64,000 nucleotides of DNA. Origin: Ustilaginoidea virens. Taxonomy: Eukaryota; Ascomycota; Sordariomycetes; Hypocreales; Clavicipitaceae. Each line of letters starts with the position of its first letter. The first letter of the stretch is position 1. A model generated the notes under the pieces. It did not search any database. It saw only the letters and a program-made list of their open reading frames with translations, and had not been told where the DNA came from. Positions 47,969-58,784 of the stretch are shown here, in pieces. A program made the position numbers and the translations under genes. The DNA is taken from NCBI RefSeq assembly GCF_000687475.1, contig NC_057319.1:868001-932000 (forward strand). Direction: 5' to 3'.

Positions 47969-48377
47969 TTGGCTACGCCGACGAGGGGCGCGAACCCCTG
48001 GAAGAAGCTAGAAAAGAACAGCAGAAAACGAAAACCGGGCCTGCGGGCTGCCGGGGTCCACTGGCGACGGCGGGCAGGGGGTTTTCTTCAAAAGAAGTAA
48101 AAGTAAAATTAAATTAAAAATAAAGCAATACACATGACGGGAAAAAAAAAAAAAAAAAAAAAAAGAAAAAAGAAAAGACAGAGAGAGACAGAGAAAGAGA
48201 GAGAGAGCACAGCCACTGCATTGTTCGGCCCTGTGGCTGGCCTTTGCTAGACATTGTCGCGTGGCCGTGAATGAAGGTGACCCCGGGAGGAGCGGCGGCA
48301 CGGCAGAGACGAGGAGGAGAAGGGGGGTATCAGAATGCTTGGCCTGCCTAACGCTGCGTATTGTACAAGTTGTGGTG

Positions 48378-48379
<2 letters not shown>

Positions 48380-48424
<45 letters not shown>
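48380..48424. repeat. poly(T) tract, 45 bp
   Basis: The longest homopolymer in the window. Confidence 0.95.
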
Positions 48425-48428
<4 letters not shown>

Positions 48429-49472
48429 CTTTCCAACAATATATAAACAGGTTTTTAGATGTTCTTCGCCATGATCCTGCCGGCCTGCAACCGTGAGAGG
48501 GCCGGTTCCCCCAAAGACGTCTCTGTAGACTTGCCCCAGTCTAGTTCCCGTGGTATATGAAACGAATGCGCAAGAAGCAGGAAACAAGGAAAAAAAAATA
48601 AAAAAAAAAATAAAAAAAAAAAAAGAAACAAGAAAAGAAACAAGCAAAAGAAAAAGATGCAAAAAGAGCCCAACGCACCGATTGTCCCCGCGTCTTGCGC
48701 ACCCATGCGCGCCCAAAAAAAAAAACCCGCGCCTCTAATACCAAGTATACAATAAGACCCGTCAGACCGTCAGGCCCGTCTCCTGAATAGACACACGGCC
48801 TCAGCCTGTTCCCTTTGTTCTCGCCTTGTCTCCACGTGTTCTATTGTAGTCCCCGTCGCGCCCACGGTTTCGCACCTCGGCCTGTGTGGCCCCGAGGTGC
48901 AAGCCTATCAATAGCAGCGGTAGTGCGGTTTGATCTTGGCCACCGGCGACGCCACCGCAATGGCATCATGGGCCATGGGCCCGGCCGCCGACTACGCCGC
49001 CACGCTGCCACGCTGCCACGCGCGCAGTTGCCGCAACCTGTTGAATCCCCCCGGGATTGCACGGCCTCGAGTGATTTCCGACTTCTGATGGATGGCGGCG
49101 TATTGACGGGGGAGAAGGGGGAGGGAAGCCAAGCCTCGAAAAGGGTTTGCCCCCCTCTGAAACCCTGCCCCAACCCAGCTCGAATCAGAGCTTCGCTCGG
49201 GGCTGTCGCGGCCGCTCTTTTTGCTGTCCATTTCTTGGATCCGGGCTGTCGATGATTCGCGGTCCCCAGAGAGGGGTTTGAGTTGAGTTCCCGTTCAATG
49301 GCAATGGCAATGGCAATGGCAATGGCAATGGCGCAACCCCCTCCCGGTAACGGGTTGTCTATTCGACGCTGGCATCCTCCTCGCTCCCGAAGCAACCCTC
49401 CCCCCCTCCTTTTCCCACTTTTGGTACATTTTTCGGTGTATTTTTTCTTTTATTTTTAGGTCTTTCGCATCC

Positions 49473-50495
49473 TCATCGTGAGATGCAGGCGGCATTTTGG
49501 CTCCCGCCGTCGTAGTACATGGCCGTGTACATGTTGTTCCAGTTCTGGAGTCGCTGCTGCTGGTGCTGCGCCTGCTGCTGCTGGTTCTGGTGCAGATACG
49601 TCTCATTCACGAGCTCAATGGCCGCAGCCCCCATCATGTTGCTGGGCACGCTGGTGGGGATGTAGCCCGAGGCCGGACCGTACTCCTCCGTGTGGACCGA
49701 CGACGCCGGGCTGGGCACGCTCGAGGGAAGCGTGGAAGCCCAGGCCTCGCAGTTGGGCATGGGCACGTACTGCTGCTGAGCGGCAGCCGCCGCCGCCGTT
49801 ACTGACGTTACCGACGTTACCGACGTCGGGCTGTAGTCGGGAATGTAGTCGGCTCCGCCAGCGGGAAGAGGCGACATTCTCGGACTGGCAAAGGTGCCGC
49901 AGCTGTCATCGTAGACTGACGAGCAACGTGTTAGCAGTCGTGTTGGTCGGGGGGCGGCGGCCGCCAGGGCGAGACCCGCGTCATCCGAGCGGCCCGCGGC
50001 GCCGACGGCAGAGGCAGAGGCAGAGACCGTACCGGTTGGGGCAGAGTAGGGAGACGACGTGATGGAGACGCCCATGGAGTCCTTGAGCTGGCGGAGCTCG
50101 TCCTCGAGCGCCCTGTTGCGGCGCATCAGGTCCTGGACCGTCTTGTCGCGATTCTGGACGCTTCGGAGCTCGTCGAGTTCTCGCTCCAGACGCTCAATGT
50201 GCTCCTTGGTTCTGGCGCGAATGGCTCGCTGGGCTTCTCTGTCGTTGGCCCGCTTGCGCGCGAGCTGTGAGGGGGTCAGGGTAGAGACGCTACGGGTGCC
50301 TACGCAAGGGGGAGGTGTGTGTTAGCAATCACCGCGTCTTGGTCCTCTGATCTTGCTTCTCCCTCCTCTCTTTCCTTTTTCTTTTTGCCGGGGGAGGCTT
50401 GGGCTGCTGGGCAGGTGCGTGGCAAATAAAAAAAACTCACCCTTGCGCTTGGAGGACGACGGCTTGGTCGGCTCCGCGGAAGATGATCGCGGCAT
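49473..50495 (-). CDS. bZIP transcription factor
   Basis: Exons 50495-50441 and 50299-49473 give 293 aa (294 codons with stop). The start MPRSSSAEPTKPSSSKRKG has strong basic character; the intron begins GTGAGT and ends CGTAG. The basic region is residues ~33-48 (RKRANDREAQRAIRAR), where the N-x2-A-Q-R core is a fungal variant of the bZIP DNA contact motif, followed by a leucine-zipper-like helix (EHIERLERELDELRSVQ, MRRNRALEDELRQLKDSM). The rest is Ser/Ala/Gln-rich and probably disordered, ending in a Gln-rich stretch (QNQQQQAQHQQQRLQN). An optional in-frame intron may lie at about 49913-49974, where CTAAC and a CAG acceptor precede VYDDSCG. Its targets are unknown. It is the only gene found between 40.7 and 56.8 kb. 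Confidence 0.9.
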
Positions 50496-51550
50496 GGCGA
50501 ATGTTTTGCGTGCAGGTGGCAGGCGGATGCTGGGGACAAGCGGGGAGCAACAACACGGGGTGTGTGTTGCGTGCGTGCGTGTGTGTGTGTCTGCAAGTGC
50601 AAGTGCAAGTGCAGTTATAAGTGTGAGCGAAGGAGTGAGGTGAGTGCGTGTGCGTGCGTGTGTGTGTACAAGTGTGCAAGTGTATACAAGTGTGGATGTA
50701 AATATGGCGTCTGGTCTTGTCTTGTTTGTCTCTTTGCTTCTTTTCTCCTAGACGACAAGACGACGAGACGAGACGACGAGAAAGAGTTGCCGAGGGAGGT
50801 TGGGATGTTGGGATGTTGATCCTTGCAGAAAAAAAGGAATGCAGACTGGTCAATGTGAGCTTGTCGTTGTATGGTTTTGGTTATGGTCTGGGAGAAAGAG
50901 AATGGCCAAGGCAAGGTTTTCCCCTCCCCCCTTCGGTGGAGAGAAGCGACAGGCCCAAGCTGATATATAGACAGACGTCTCGGGTTGCGATCCACGACGA
51001 CGATGGCCCATGGAGAAAAGGCCTTTGTGGTGGCGCGTCTGTCCCCCAAGGAAAGCTCCCATGGAAACTGACCCCTGTGCCGGAGGAGGGGGGGGGGGTG
51101 TGGGGTGCGCGCTCGCTCGACGCTAGGCCTGAAGCAGCGCCGCAGAGGGCTGGCCTTTGGTTGACGACGCCGCCTCGCATGCCAGGCTGCTGCTGCTGCT
51201 GGGGGGGGGGGGGGGGCTTCGCCTAGCCGCACGCCCCCTCCACCATGGGAGGCAGCAGCCCCACCCTGGGATGGGGACTGCTTGTTCTCGCACGCCCCCC
51301 TCGGGGGACTTGGTGGGTCCCGCTGGCGAGGTAGCCAGGACGAAGAGGGGGGCAGCAGCTTAGTACGACCGGAGCCAAGGCAAGGCAAGGCCGACAAAAG
51401 CCCCATCGGTTGACCGTTTGCTTCGAGACGCCAATCGTACGTAGTAAGTCGGGGAGGAAGACGCCGCAAAGAAGGAAAGAAGGCTTGCGAGACGAGGCGG
51501 GAAAAGCGGGAAGCGGGCTATGTACTTTGCTCTGTTTGCACTTGCGCGCT

Positions 51551-51603
51551 GCCAGACGGCCAGACGGCCAGACGGCCAGACATCCAGACGGCCAGACGGC
51601 CAG
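51551..51603. repeat. 8-bp tandem repeat GCCAGACG
   Basis: About six and a half copies with one variant unit. Confidence 0.9.
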
Positions 51604-52684
51604 CCGGCAGCCGGCAGCCAGTCAGCGCGTCGCTCGGTCGGTCCCCCTTTTGCCAGGCTGGACGACACTGGACTTGAACTTGTCTGTCCCGGCCGCTGCG
51701 CCGGTCGCTGCAGCCCGCGCCCTGCCCTATGTTCCGCCGACCGCCGACCGCCTCGGCCACGACGACGAACGACGACATCGCCACGCGACCCCGTCGCTGC
51801 TCGTTGTCGCGCATGCGCAAAAAGAAAAAAAAAAATCAAACAAAACAAAACAAAACAAAACAAAATAAAATAAAAAAACAAAGGAAAAAAAAAAAAGAAG
51901 CAGTCGGCGAAGCGGACGGCCAAAAGGGTTAACCCCACCAAAAACGGGCCCCTGGTTTTTTTTTTTTTTTTTTTTTTGCTCTTCTTGTAAAACCTCTTTT
52001 TGGACTCTTGGCACCGACGCTCGCTCTGATGCTGTCGTGGCCCGGGCAAATCTCGATCGGAGGATCGCGAGCCCCCCCAAAATGGTGGTCGAGCTTTTGC
52101 GTCGGTCGGCGGAGCCAGCCGGCCAGGCGAGCGAGGCGCGCCCGGCCAGCACCGCCCTTGCACCACCACCACCGTCTCGTCTCGTCTCCAAAAGTTGAGC
52201 GAGCATACGTGTGCCCCCGGGCCTGCGGGTGCTCCGTAACGCCCGGCTCGTAACCACTCGCGCTAAAGCTTTTCCATTTGCCGAGCGGAGCGCGGGTTCC
52301 GAGTACCGGTTGGGTGTCGCCTGCGCGGGGGGGGTACTTGGGGACTTGGGTACTTGGGGACTTGGTGACTTGGTGCCAGCACCGCCCCCCTTCCTTTCCG
52401 TCGTCCAGCGGCCAACGGGGGCCTGGGCAATTTTAGTACGCCGTTGTTTGGTGGTGGGAACATTACTACAGCGGTACGTAACGTACCCCGTCCTGGCTGG
52501 ACGGAAGGCATCCGACTGCGCCACATGGACGAACCTGAGACGACTTGGTTTCGGCTCGCAGTTGGCAGTTGGCCGTCGATCCTTGTGTGGCTGAACGGTC
52601 TTCACCCCAGCAACAAGCGGGCCCGTGGGCCAACTCAACACCCACAGCAGCACCCAGCTGGGAGCATGCATGCATGTGGCCTCC

Positions 52685-52815
52685 TTAGGTACCCAAGGTA
52701 TCTACCTAAGGTAGGTACCAGGTACGTAGGTTAGTAGGTCGGCGTGCACCTTGCTCGTCGGTCCTAGGCACCTCCCATCAGCAGCAAGGCAGGTAGGTAC
52801 CTAGGTACCTAGCCT
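52685..52815. repeat. Cluster of GGTACC / ACCTAGGT palindromes
   Basis: Interleaved units such as TAGGTACCTAGGTACCTAG and CTACCTAAGGTAGGTACC, on both sides of a 60-base spacer. Related clusters occur at about 30988-31012 and 55976-56002. Confidence 0.7.
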
Positions 52816-53156
52816 AACCTCTCGGCGGCAGACGGCCCAGCAGGCAGACGCATCATGATGCAGACAACCGGACAGCAATCGTCCGTGTCCCATGGTTGGA
52901 AACCAACCGTTTGCCCGGTCTGCTCCAGTCCGCCTGTCACAGACGAAAATGTACGCCGGCCCGCGCGGAACCCGGCCCACGCCCAAGCCCAATCACACGT
53001 CAGCCCACTCGAAGCGTTTTTGGCCCTGGCATCAGCACATGGCAGCCAGACCCAACCGGGCCAATGACAGAGCCGCCTTCCTCGCCGCCAGGAACAAAGT
53101 CAAAGTCCCATGGCCAAGTTGCCCGGTAGTTGGTCTGCGGGGTACTCGAGCACCAA

Positions 53157-53178
53157 GGGGGGGGGGGGGGGGGGGGGG
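53157..53178. repeat. poly(G) tract, 22 bp
   Basis: Uninterrupted G run in the second gene-poor block. Confidence 0.95.
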
Positions 53179-54602
53179 AGGGGTGGGGAAAAGCCAAAAA
53201 GAGGCACCAGTGCGTGCGACCCTTGACGATTCCAAAACAAACTTTTGGCAAGCCGGCTTTTGCAGCTCCATCTTCAGCGAGCTTCCCACAGATAAGAGAT
53301 GCCGGCCAATGAACGAATTCGGAACCACACATGTCTTGATGCCTCGACTCTTTTTTGTCTTCCCTCGCGTCAAGGGCATGACCGGCGCGATCGCCCATGC
53401 CGGATACGCCTGGCGGGGATGAAGAGAAAGAAAAAAAGATTGAAAGGAAGAGAGAAGAAGAAAAGAGTGCAAGAATGGGAAAAATGAAAAAAAAAAAAAA
53501 ATTGGAGAGGGGGGGTGGAAGTGACTGGGGGCAGATTATACAAAACAGCGTGTCTGTACTGCACCTCGATTGCTTTGCTTATTCCGGCTTGGCAAGTCAC
53601 CGCTCTCTCCATGGAAACCTTGAGGCTGTCTGTTGGTGGCCCATCCATGGCATCCATGGACGAGTCCAACTTGGATTTGTTCCGGCCAAGACGGAGGGAA
53701 AAGAAAAGGCCCATGGAAGGTGCTTCCTCCAGACACGCCTGCGCCTGGAGCACGCAGTTATTTCCCGCACGGCCCTGCCAGCTAGCTGCTAGCCTTGGCT
53801 GGCAGAGTCAATGGCTGCGGAGGGAGCCGGGGGAGGGGCGCGTGGCCATGTTGAAGCTTCTAGAACTGTTGGAGCACGGCAAGCATCAGACTCTTTCCGC
53901 AGGGTGTGTCACATGTGCGTGCATGCGTGTGTGTGTGTGTGTGTGTGTGTTGCTCCCCACGAGGCATTGCTGCATGTACTGACTGTACTGACTGCCTGCC
54001 CCCTTGCTCACCAATCTCGATCAAAGGGGCCATCAAGGGGGGCAGCTCCCTGGGCGGCGAACCAAAAACCTCGCAGAGCCGGTCCAGTTCCGGCTTGACC
54101 CGTAATGCAATATGTATGTATCAAATCACAAGCCCTGCCCAAGCGCCCGAGGCCCAAGGCCCAAGGCCCAAGGCACGCCGTGGAAGTTCCAGAAGCCGTG
54201 CAATCGCCATCGGCTGCCGGGGCCCACGCAAGATGAGCAGCAGCAGCTCCCCCTAGGCCTATCACAGCGCTCCGCATCCCACGTACACCCAGGAGAACCG
54301 GCGAAAAAATGAAAAAAAAAAATAATAATAACAAAAAACGAGGCCAGGGGTTTGTTTGACATGGGGAATGCGCTCTTTCAGGCAGAAACCGAGTCATTTC
54401 CCAGATCCTCGGCCGGCTCTCCGCTGCCCTGCGTGTTTTGGAAGGGGAGGGATAGGGATACCCGGGCCAGGATAACCTCTGGAGTGCTGGACGGTGCTGG
54501 GCTCGGGGAGACGGACGGAGTAATGTCGCTCCGGGCGTGCTCGTCCGGGCCTGTTGGTCCATGGCCAAGTCGTGGGTGGTGAAGGATGCACTGCTGCGTT
54601 GA

Positions 54603-54642
54603 TGCGCGATGCGTGATGCGTGATGCGCGATGCGCGATGCGT
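54603..54642. repeat. 8-9-bp repeat GCG(C/T)GAT
   Basis: Array of GCGCGATGCGTGATGC-type units, five to six copies. Confidence 0.85.
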
Positions 54643-54814
54643 TGATACGTTCGTCGATGCAGCTTTGACAAGCGCCCGCATGGATCCAGGATCCAGGCCC
54701 TGTTGGACTCGGTCGAGCCTTTGCCGCAGCGCCAACTCGTCTGCAGCAAACGTCGTGAACCAAGCTCACCACGCAGACAGACCACGCACGACCTGAAAAT
54801 GACGCCAAAGGGGG

Positions 54815-54845
<31 letters not shown>

Positions 54846-55425
54846 AAGGTAAAAATAAAATAAAAATGAATAAAATAAAAACCATCATCATCATAAAATA
54901 AAATAACCCGCTAGCGCGCATCAAGCTGGCGTGATGGCGCTCGCTCGCCGCCCCCCCCTTCCGATCAGGGCGTGCCATCTGTCCCCGCGGCAAATGGCAA
55001 GGCGTCGAACCGCAACGCTTCCAGACTTTGCCGAGTCAACAAGGCGGCGGCATCCATCCTCTGCTAAGGGGCGCCTCGTCCCTAGATTCTAAATTTTCCA
55101 CATGGCGATTTTCCCGTGCCACGTTTTTGCCCCGTCTTTTTGTGGTACGGGGCTGCATGCCGTTCCCCATAGTTGGCCGAAAAGGGGGGGAGGGGAATGC
55201 GTCTCAGACGGTCGGTCGGTTGTCGCCCCAGCACGCGACAAAAAGAAAGCGGCGTTCCTTGGCAAGCCTTGGCCCTCTGCCTCGGCCTGGCTGGCCTCGT
55301 GGTTTGCCGCGCCGCCCGCATCGTCGCAAGGGTCCGTGTTGTCTCTCTGTCTGTCTGCGAGCCGGCATTGTCGCGTCGTGCAATGCCACCTGGACAGGAT
55401 GCGAAGCAAAAGGGCCAAAAAAGGG

Positions 55426-55481
<56 letters not shown>

Positions 55482-55886
55482 GAGCCTCCGGGCCCTGCTT
55501 AGCTGACTGTACGGAAGTGTGACGTTGACAGTTGCGCGCACCTGCCGCCAGCTGCGGGGCGGCCAGCCAACCAGTCACTCCGGTTGCGCCTGCCTCGTCA
55601 TCGACGCGCGCCAGAAGCACATGGCCTCTCGGGCTCTCTCTCTCTCTGGCGAAAATCAAAAAAAATCCAGTCATGATGAAGAGTGCCAATTCGAACCGCG
55701 GGCCTTGCGCCGGCGAAGGCGCTTGCGTTTTGCTGCGACGGCTGGCCTTGTGTGCCCCGGGGCAGCGTGCGGTGCGGACCCGCCGTGCCGAGAAAAAAAA
55801 AAACAGACTTGTGGCTTTTTTCTCCGGCCACATGTCCGTTGCTGCAAGGTCCTCAGATCGCAGATAAGCGCATGGCGTGGGCGAGT

Positions 55887-55917
55887 GGCATGGCATGGCA
55901 TGGCATGGCATGGCATG
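55887..55917. repeat. 5-bp tandem repeat GGCAT
   Basis: Six perfect copies, shortly before a GGTACCTA-type palindromic cluster. Confidence 0.95.
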
Positions 55918-56487
55918 TAGGTAGGTTGCCAAGGCAGAGGTTTGCCGATTGATGGCGTGCGCTGGCTGGCCACCATGTAGGTACGTACCTACCTAGGTAC
56001 CTGCATGTGCCAAGCAGCAGATAATGTTGTCAGTTATTTCCGGGCCACTCAGGGGTCTTTGGGCGGGCCTTGCCCTGCGATACGGAGGACACTTCAGTGA
56101 GTGCAAGGCCGTGGCCGCCAGCTGGTATGTTTGGGCGCACGCCAGGCGCCACGAGGCCGCGTTGCATCGGCCGCGTTGCATCGGCCGCGCCGACCAGACG
56201 CCGCATCGCCGCATCGCCGCATCGCCGCATTCGCCGCTTCCGCCGCACCGCCGCCTCTTTGTCGCAACTGTTCGCCGGACGCATGCCGATGCGTCGTCCC
56301 GTCTTCAACAAAGGCCAAGGGAACCCGCGACAGCCGGCCCAGCGTTCGGCCTAGTTTAGCGTCCCTTGCCCGGGAACCCGTCGACTAGGCTTCGCAGCTA
56401 AGCAAAGGCAAAACACCGGACGGCAGCCATTTTAAAGTTGACCGTTGCGCCACCGTCCCGTCTCATCCACCCATGGGGCGGCGGACG

Positions 56488-56540
56488 GCCAGCCTTTGTT
56501 GCGGCCAGCCTTTGTTGCGGCCAGCCTTTGTTGCGGCCAG
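56488..56540. repeat. 16-bp tandem repeat GCCAGCCTTTGTTGCG
   Basis: Three near-perfect copies of GCCAGCCTTTGTTGCG, followed by a degenerate fourth (GCCAGCCTCTTGTTGCG). Confidence 0.85.
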
Positions 56541-56823
56541 CCTCTTGTTGCGGCGGCTGCCGGGCGAGGCCGAACACACAAGAACCAAAAAATGAAGCTG
56601 TCGCCTGATCCCCATCCTGACGGCGAGATGCATCTCCGATTGCGATTCGTGTTCTTTTTTCGTTTTCTTTTTTTCTCTTCTTTTCCCTTTTCCCATTTTT
56701 TTCCTTTTTCCTTTATTTTTTTTGATGGGGGGAACGGGGGACACCTTCTTCTTCTTCTTCTTCTTCTTCTTCTTCTTCTTCTTCTTTTTTTCCCCTTTGC
56801 TCCGCTTCTTTTTTATTTTAGAG

Positions 56824-58458
56824 TTATCCGACAGCTACCAGGTCCTCGTCCTTGACAGCATCCACCAGCTCTTCCATGCCTCCGACTGCCGTGGGCCCAG
56901 CCATGCCCTCGGGCGGGAGGGCCCATGTGGGCAGAGGGCTCTTGTACGACCACGCGCCGTCGGCGTCCTCGTACCGCAGGCTGTGAAGCCACAGCGAGAG
57001 CTCGTGCATCCCCGGGTCAGAGTACAGCGGCGTGGCGCACACTCGGCATGTCTCGCCCGTCATCTTCTCTGCCCGCTGCTTCTCGTACTTGTCCACCATC
57101 TCGTCGTAGTACACCACGGCTTGGGCCACTTCCTCCTTGCCCATGCGCGACAGCCTGCTGATGACGTCCTCGTCCGTCGTTTCCGTGCCGTCGGCGTCCT
57201 GCCGGCCCAGCTTGAAGCCCCATACTCGCTGGTTCGCGTAGATGGGGTCGTTCTGGATCGGATGCCCGAGGTACTGCAGGTGCACCCTGATCTGGTGCGT
57301 GCGCCCCGTCACCGGAAGGCACCGGACGATGGAGTACCCGGCCTTGTTCGTCCAGGGCCTCCCCTCGGATCCCTCGGAAGCCTCTGGCCGCCCGTCGCGG
57401 CGGGCTGGTTCTTCGCCGGCCGAACCCCCCTCGACGCCGGAGCCTCCTCGGTCGTCGTTCCTCGGCGGGCGAGGATGAGGAGGAGGAGGAGGGTAGTACG
57501 CAAGCCGTTTGAAGACGGTTCGCGCGGGCTTGCCGTTGGCGCGCACGCGGTTGAGACCCAGCTTGGGCGATATCGACAGGATGGGCTGGTCGCACACCAC
57601 CTCGCCCTCGGGGAACTCGCCCACCACCCGCGCCATGTACTCCTTCCTCACGGTGCGCGACTTGATCTGGCTGCCCAGCGCTTCCGCCGCCTTGACGCTC
57701 TTGGCGACAAACATGATGCCGCTGGTCAGCCGGTCCAGCCGGTTGCACGGGTACGGCATGAACTGCTCCCCGCGCTCCGCCTTCATAATCTCCAGCACCG
57801 AGTTGAACTTGTACCGCCCGGCCGGGTGCACCGGCACGCCCGACGGCTTGTTGATGACAATCATCTCCTCGTCCTCGTGGATCACGCCGACCGGTTCCGA
57901 CGTGACGGGCGGCTCGTGCCGGTGCATCGTGTGCGATATCAGGTCCCCGTTCCGCAGGACGTAGTCGGGCCCGACTCGCTTGCCGTTGACGAAGATGTCC
58001 CCGGTTTCCATCGTGTTCCGGTAGTACTCGGCCGGACGGTCTCGAAACTCCGACTCAAAGACCTCAATCAAGCTCCTGCCTCGCCACCTCTCCTTGCAGT
58101 ACGTGTTGTACGTCCAGAAATACGGCCGTACACGTCGCAGATCCCCCTCAAAGTAGTACGGCGGCGGCCAGACGGAAGTGACGGGGGTGATCAACGGGCC
58201 GCCTGCATCGCCGGCTTTCCCCTGTGCAAACCGCGCCCTTGCCTGCGCAGCCGCTTCTTGGGATTCCTCCTTTTGTCTTGCGATTGCGGCAGCCGAGCAT
58301 GCTGGCGCTGGCGCTGGCGCTGGCGCTGGTATCGATGCCGTCGTGGTTGTTTCCGTGGCTGCTGCTGCACCGCTTCCATTCATGCCAGTTTCCTCCATCG
58401 TTGCGGCGAGTCTCTTTAGCAAGGCTCCCAAGGCTCTCAAACCTGGTCTCGCGAGCAT
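56824..58458 (-). CDS. RluA-family RNA pseudouridine synthase (Rib2/Pus8-Pus9 type)
   Basis: Isomerises uridine to pseudouridine, by analogy position 32 of tRNAs. Intronless, 544 aa. The signature NRLDRLTSGIMF carries the catalytic Asp242. Before it is an S4-like segment (NTMETGDIFVNGKRVGPDY) and the conserved VINKPSGVPVHPAGRYKFN; after it come YMARVVGEFPEGEVVCDQPI and TGRTHQIRVHLQYLGHPIQN. An Arg/Gly/Pro-rich insertion lies between AYYPPPPPHPRPPRNDDRGG and KAGYSIVRCLPVTGRTHQ. A C-terminal CRVCATPLYSDPGMHELSLW segment is typical of the eukaryotic Rib2-type members. The DRAP deaminase part of yeast Rib2 is absent. Two possible starts: Met1 (58458), giving the Arg/Leu/Ala-rich MLARPGLRALGALLKRLAAT that looks mitochondrial, and Met21 (58398). 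It diverges from the Fta4 gene across 326 bases. Confidence 0.93.
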   Translation of the reverse strand: MLARPGLRALGALLKRLAATMEETGMNGSGAAAATETTTTASIPAPAPAPAPACSAAAIARQKEESQEAAAQARARFAQGKAGDAGGPLITPVTSVWPPPYYFEGDLRRVRPYFWTYNTYCKERWRGRSLIEVFESEFRDRPAEYYRNTMETGDIFVNGKRVGPDYVLRNGDLISHTMHRHEPPVTSEPVGVIHEDEEMIVINKPSGVPVHPAGRYKFNSVLEIMKAERGEQFMPYPCNRLDRLTSGIMFVAKSVKAAEALGSQIKSRTVRKEYMARVVGEFPEGEVVCDQPILSISPKLGLNRVRANGKPARTVFKRLAYYPPPPPHPRPPRNDDRGGSGVEGGSAGEEPARRDGRPEASEGSEGRPWTNKAGYSIVRCLPVTGRTHQIRVHLQYLGHPIQNDPIYANQRVWGFKLGRQDADGTETTDEDVISRLSRMGKEEVAQAVVYYDEMVDKYEKQRAEKMTGETCRVCATPLYSDPGMHELSLWLHSLRYEDADGAWSYKSPLPTWALPPEGMAGPTAVGGMEELVDAVKDEDLVAVG

Positions 58459-58784
58459 CTGCAGCTGAACACGATGCCGATGGACTCTGCCCCGAGGTTC
58501 CGCGCAGAAATGCCTATGGGAAAGAGATCATGCTGGGAAACAATCGCGCGATTTTGATGGCAGAAAATAACGGCAAGGCCGTCGCGGGGATCCAGTCCAA
58601 GGCGGATGGATGCCCGCTGAAATGGCGGCCAATGGCGGCAGAATGAGCCTGGCCCACCAGTCATCAGTCCGTCAGTCATGAGACCTTGAGCCGAGTGGAA
58701 TGAATGACGCCTCAATCTATCGCAACCGCTGCCCAGAAGCACCCGCAACTTTCTCGCATCCCCGTTCTGCGCAGACTCCTCGCC
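58459..58784. promoter_or_regulatory. Divergent promoter region, pseudouridine synthase / Fta4
   Basis: 326 bases between two divergent ATGs. Both genes must use promoter elements in this interval; I see no obvious TATA box or named site. An in-frame upstream ATG for Fta4 lies at 58704. Confidence 0.5.

Larger units (their letters stand above)
40697..49472. other. Gene-poor block, 8.8 kb
   Basis: I find no gene here. Open frames up to 374 codons occur but overlap one another on both strands in GC-rich sequence, run through simple repeats and lack recognisable domains. Contents: 10-bp minisatellite (41233-41359), poly(C) 22 (43738-43759), one dispersed 9-mer (44899), poly(G) 17 (44983-44999), TGACG array (45270-45289), poly(T) 33 (46884-46916), CCCACTG array (47175-47240), CCCTG array (47415-47460), poly(A) 36 (47931-47966), poly(T) 45 (48380-48424) and ATGGCA units (49298-49332). 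An unrecognised non-coding RNA or an intron-rich gene cannot be excluded. Confidence 0.5.
50496..56823. other. Gene-poor block, 6.3 kb
   Basis: No gene is supported. The first part is the bZIP promoter with TG/CA-rich microsatellites (50560-50700). Other contents: poly(G) 16 (51201-51216), GCCAGACG array (51551-51603), GGTACCTA-type palindromic cluster (52685-52815), poly(G) 22 (53157-53178), TG repeat (53928-53950), GCGATGCGT array (54603-54642), poly(A) (54817-54843, 55426-55459), GGCAT array (55887-55917), a second palindromic cluster (55976-56002), GCCAGCCTTTGTTGCG units (56488-56540) and CTT repeats (56742-56785). Confidence 0.5.

Noticed and set aside
47960..48000. tRNA-like element on the minus strand: GGTTCGCGCCCC followed by a poly(T) terminator
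   Set aside because: The putative T loop is only six bases, lacks the conserved A, and no acceptor, D or anticodon arm can be drawn.
46980..48011. 343-codon open frame on the + strand
   Set aside because: The product is largely translated tandem repeat (ATTTTT, CCCACTG, CCCTG units) with no protein-like segment.
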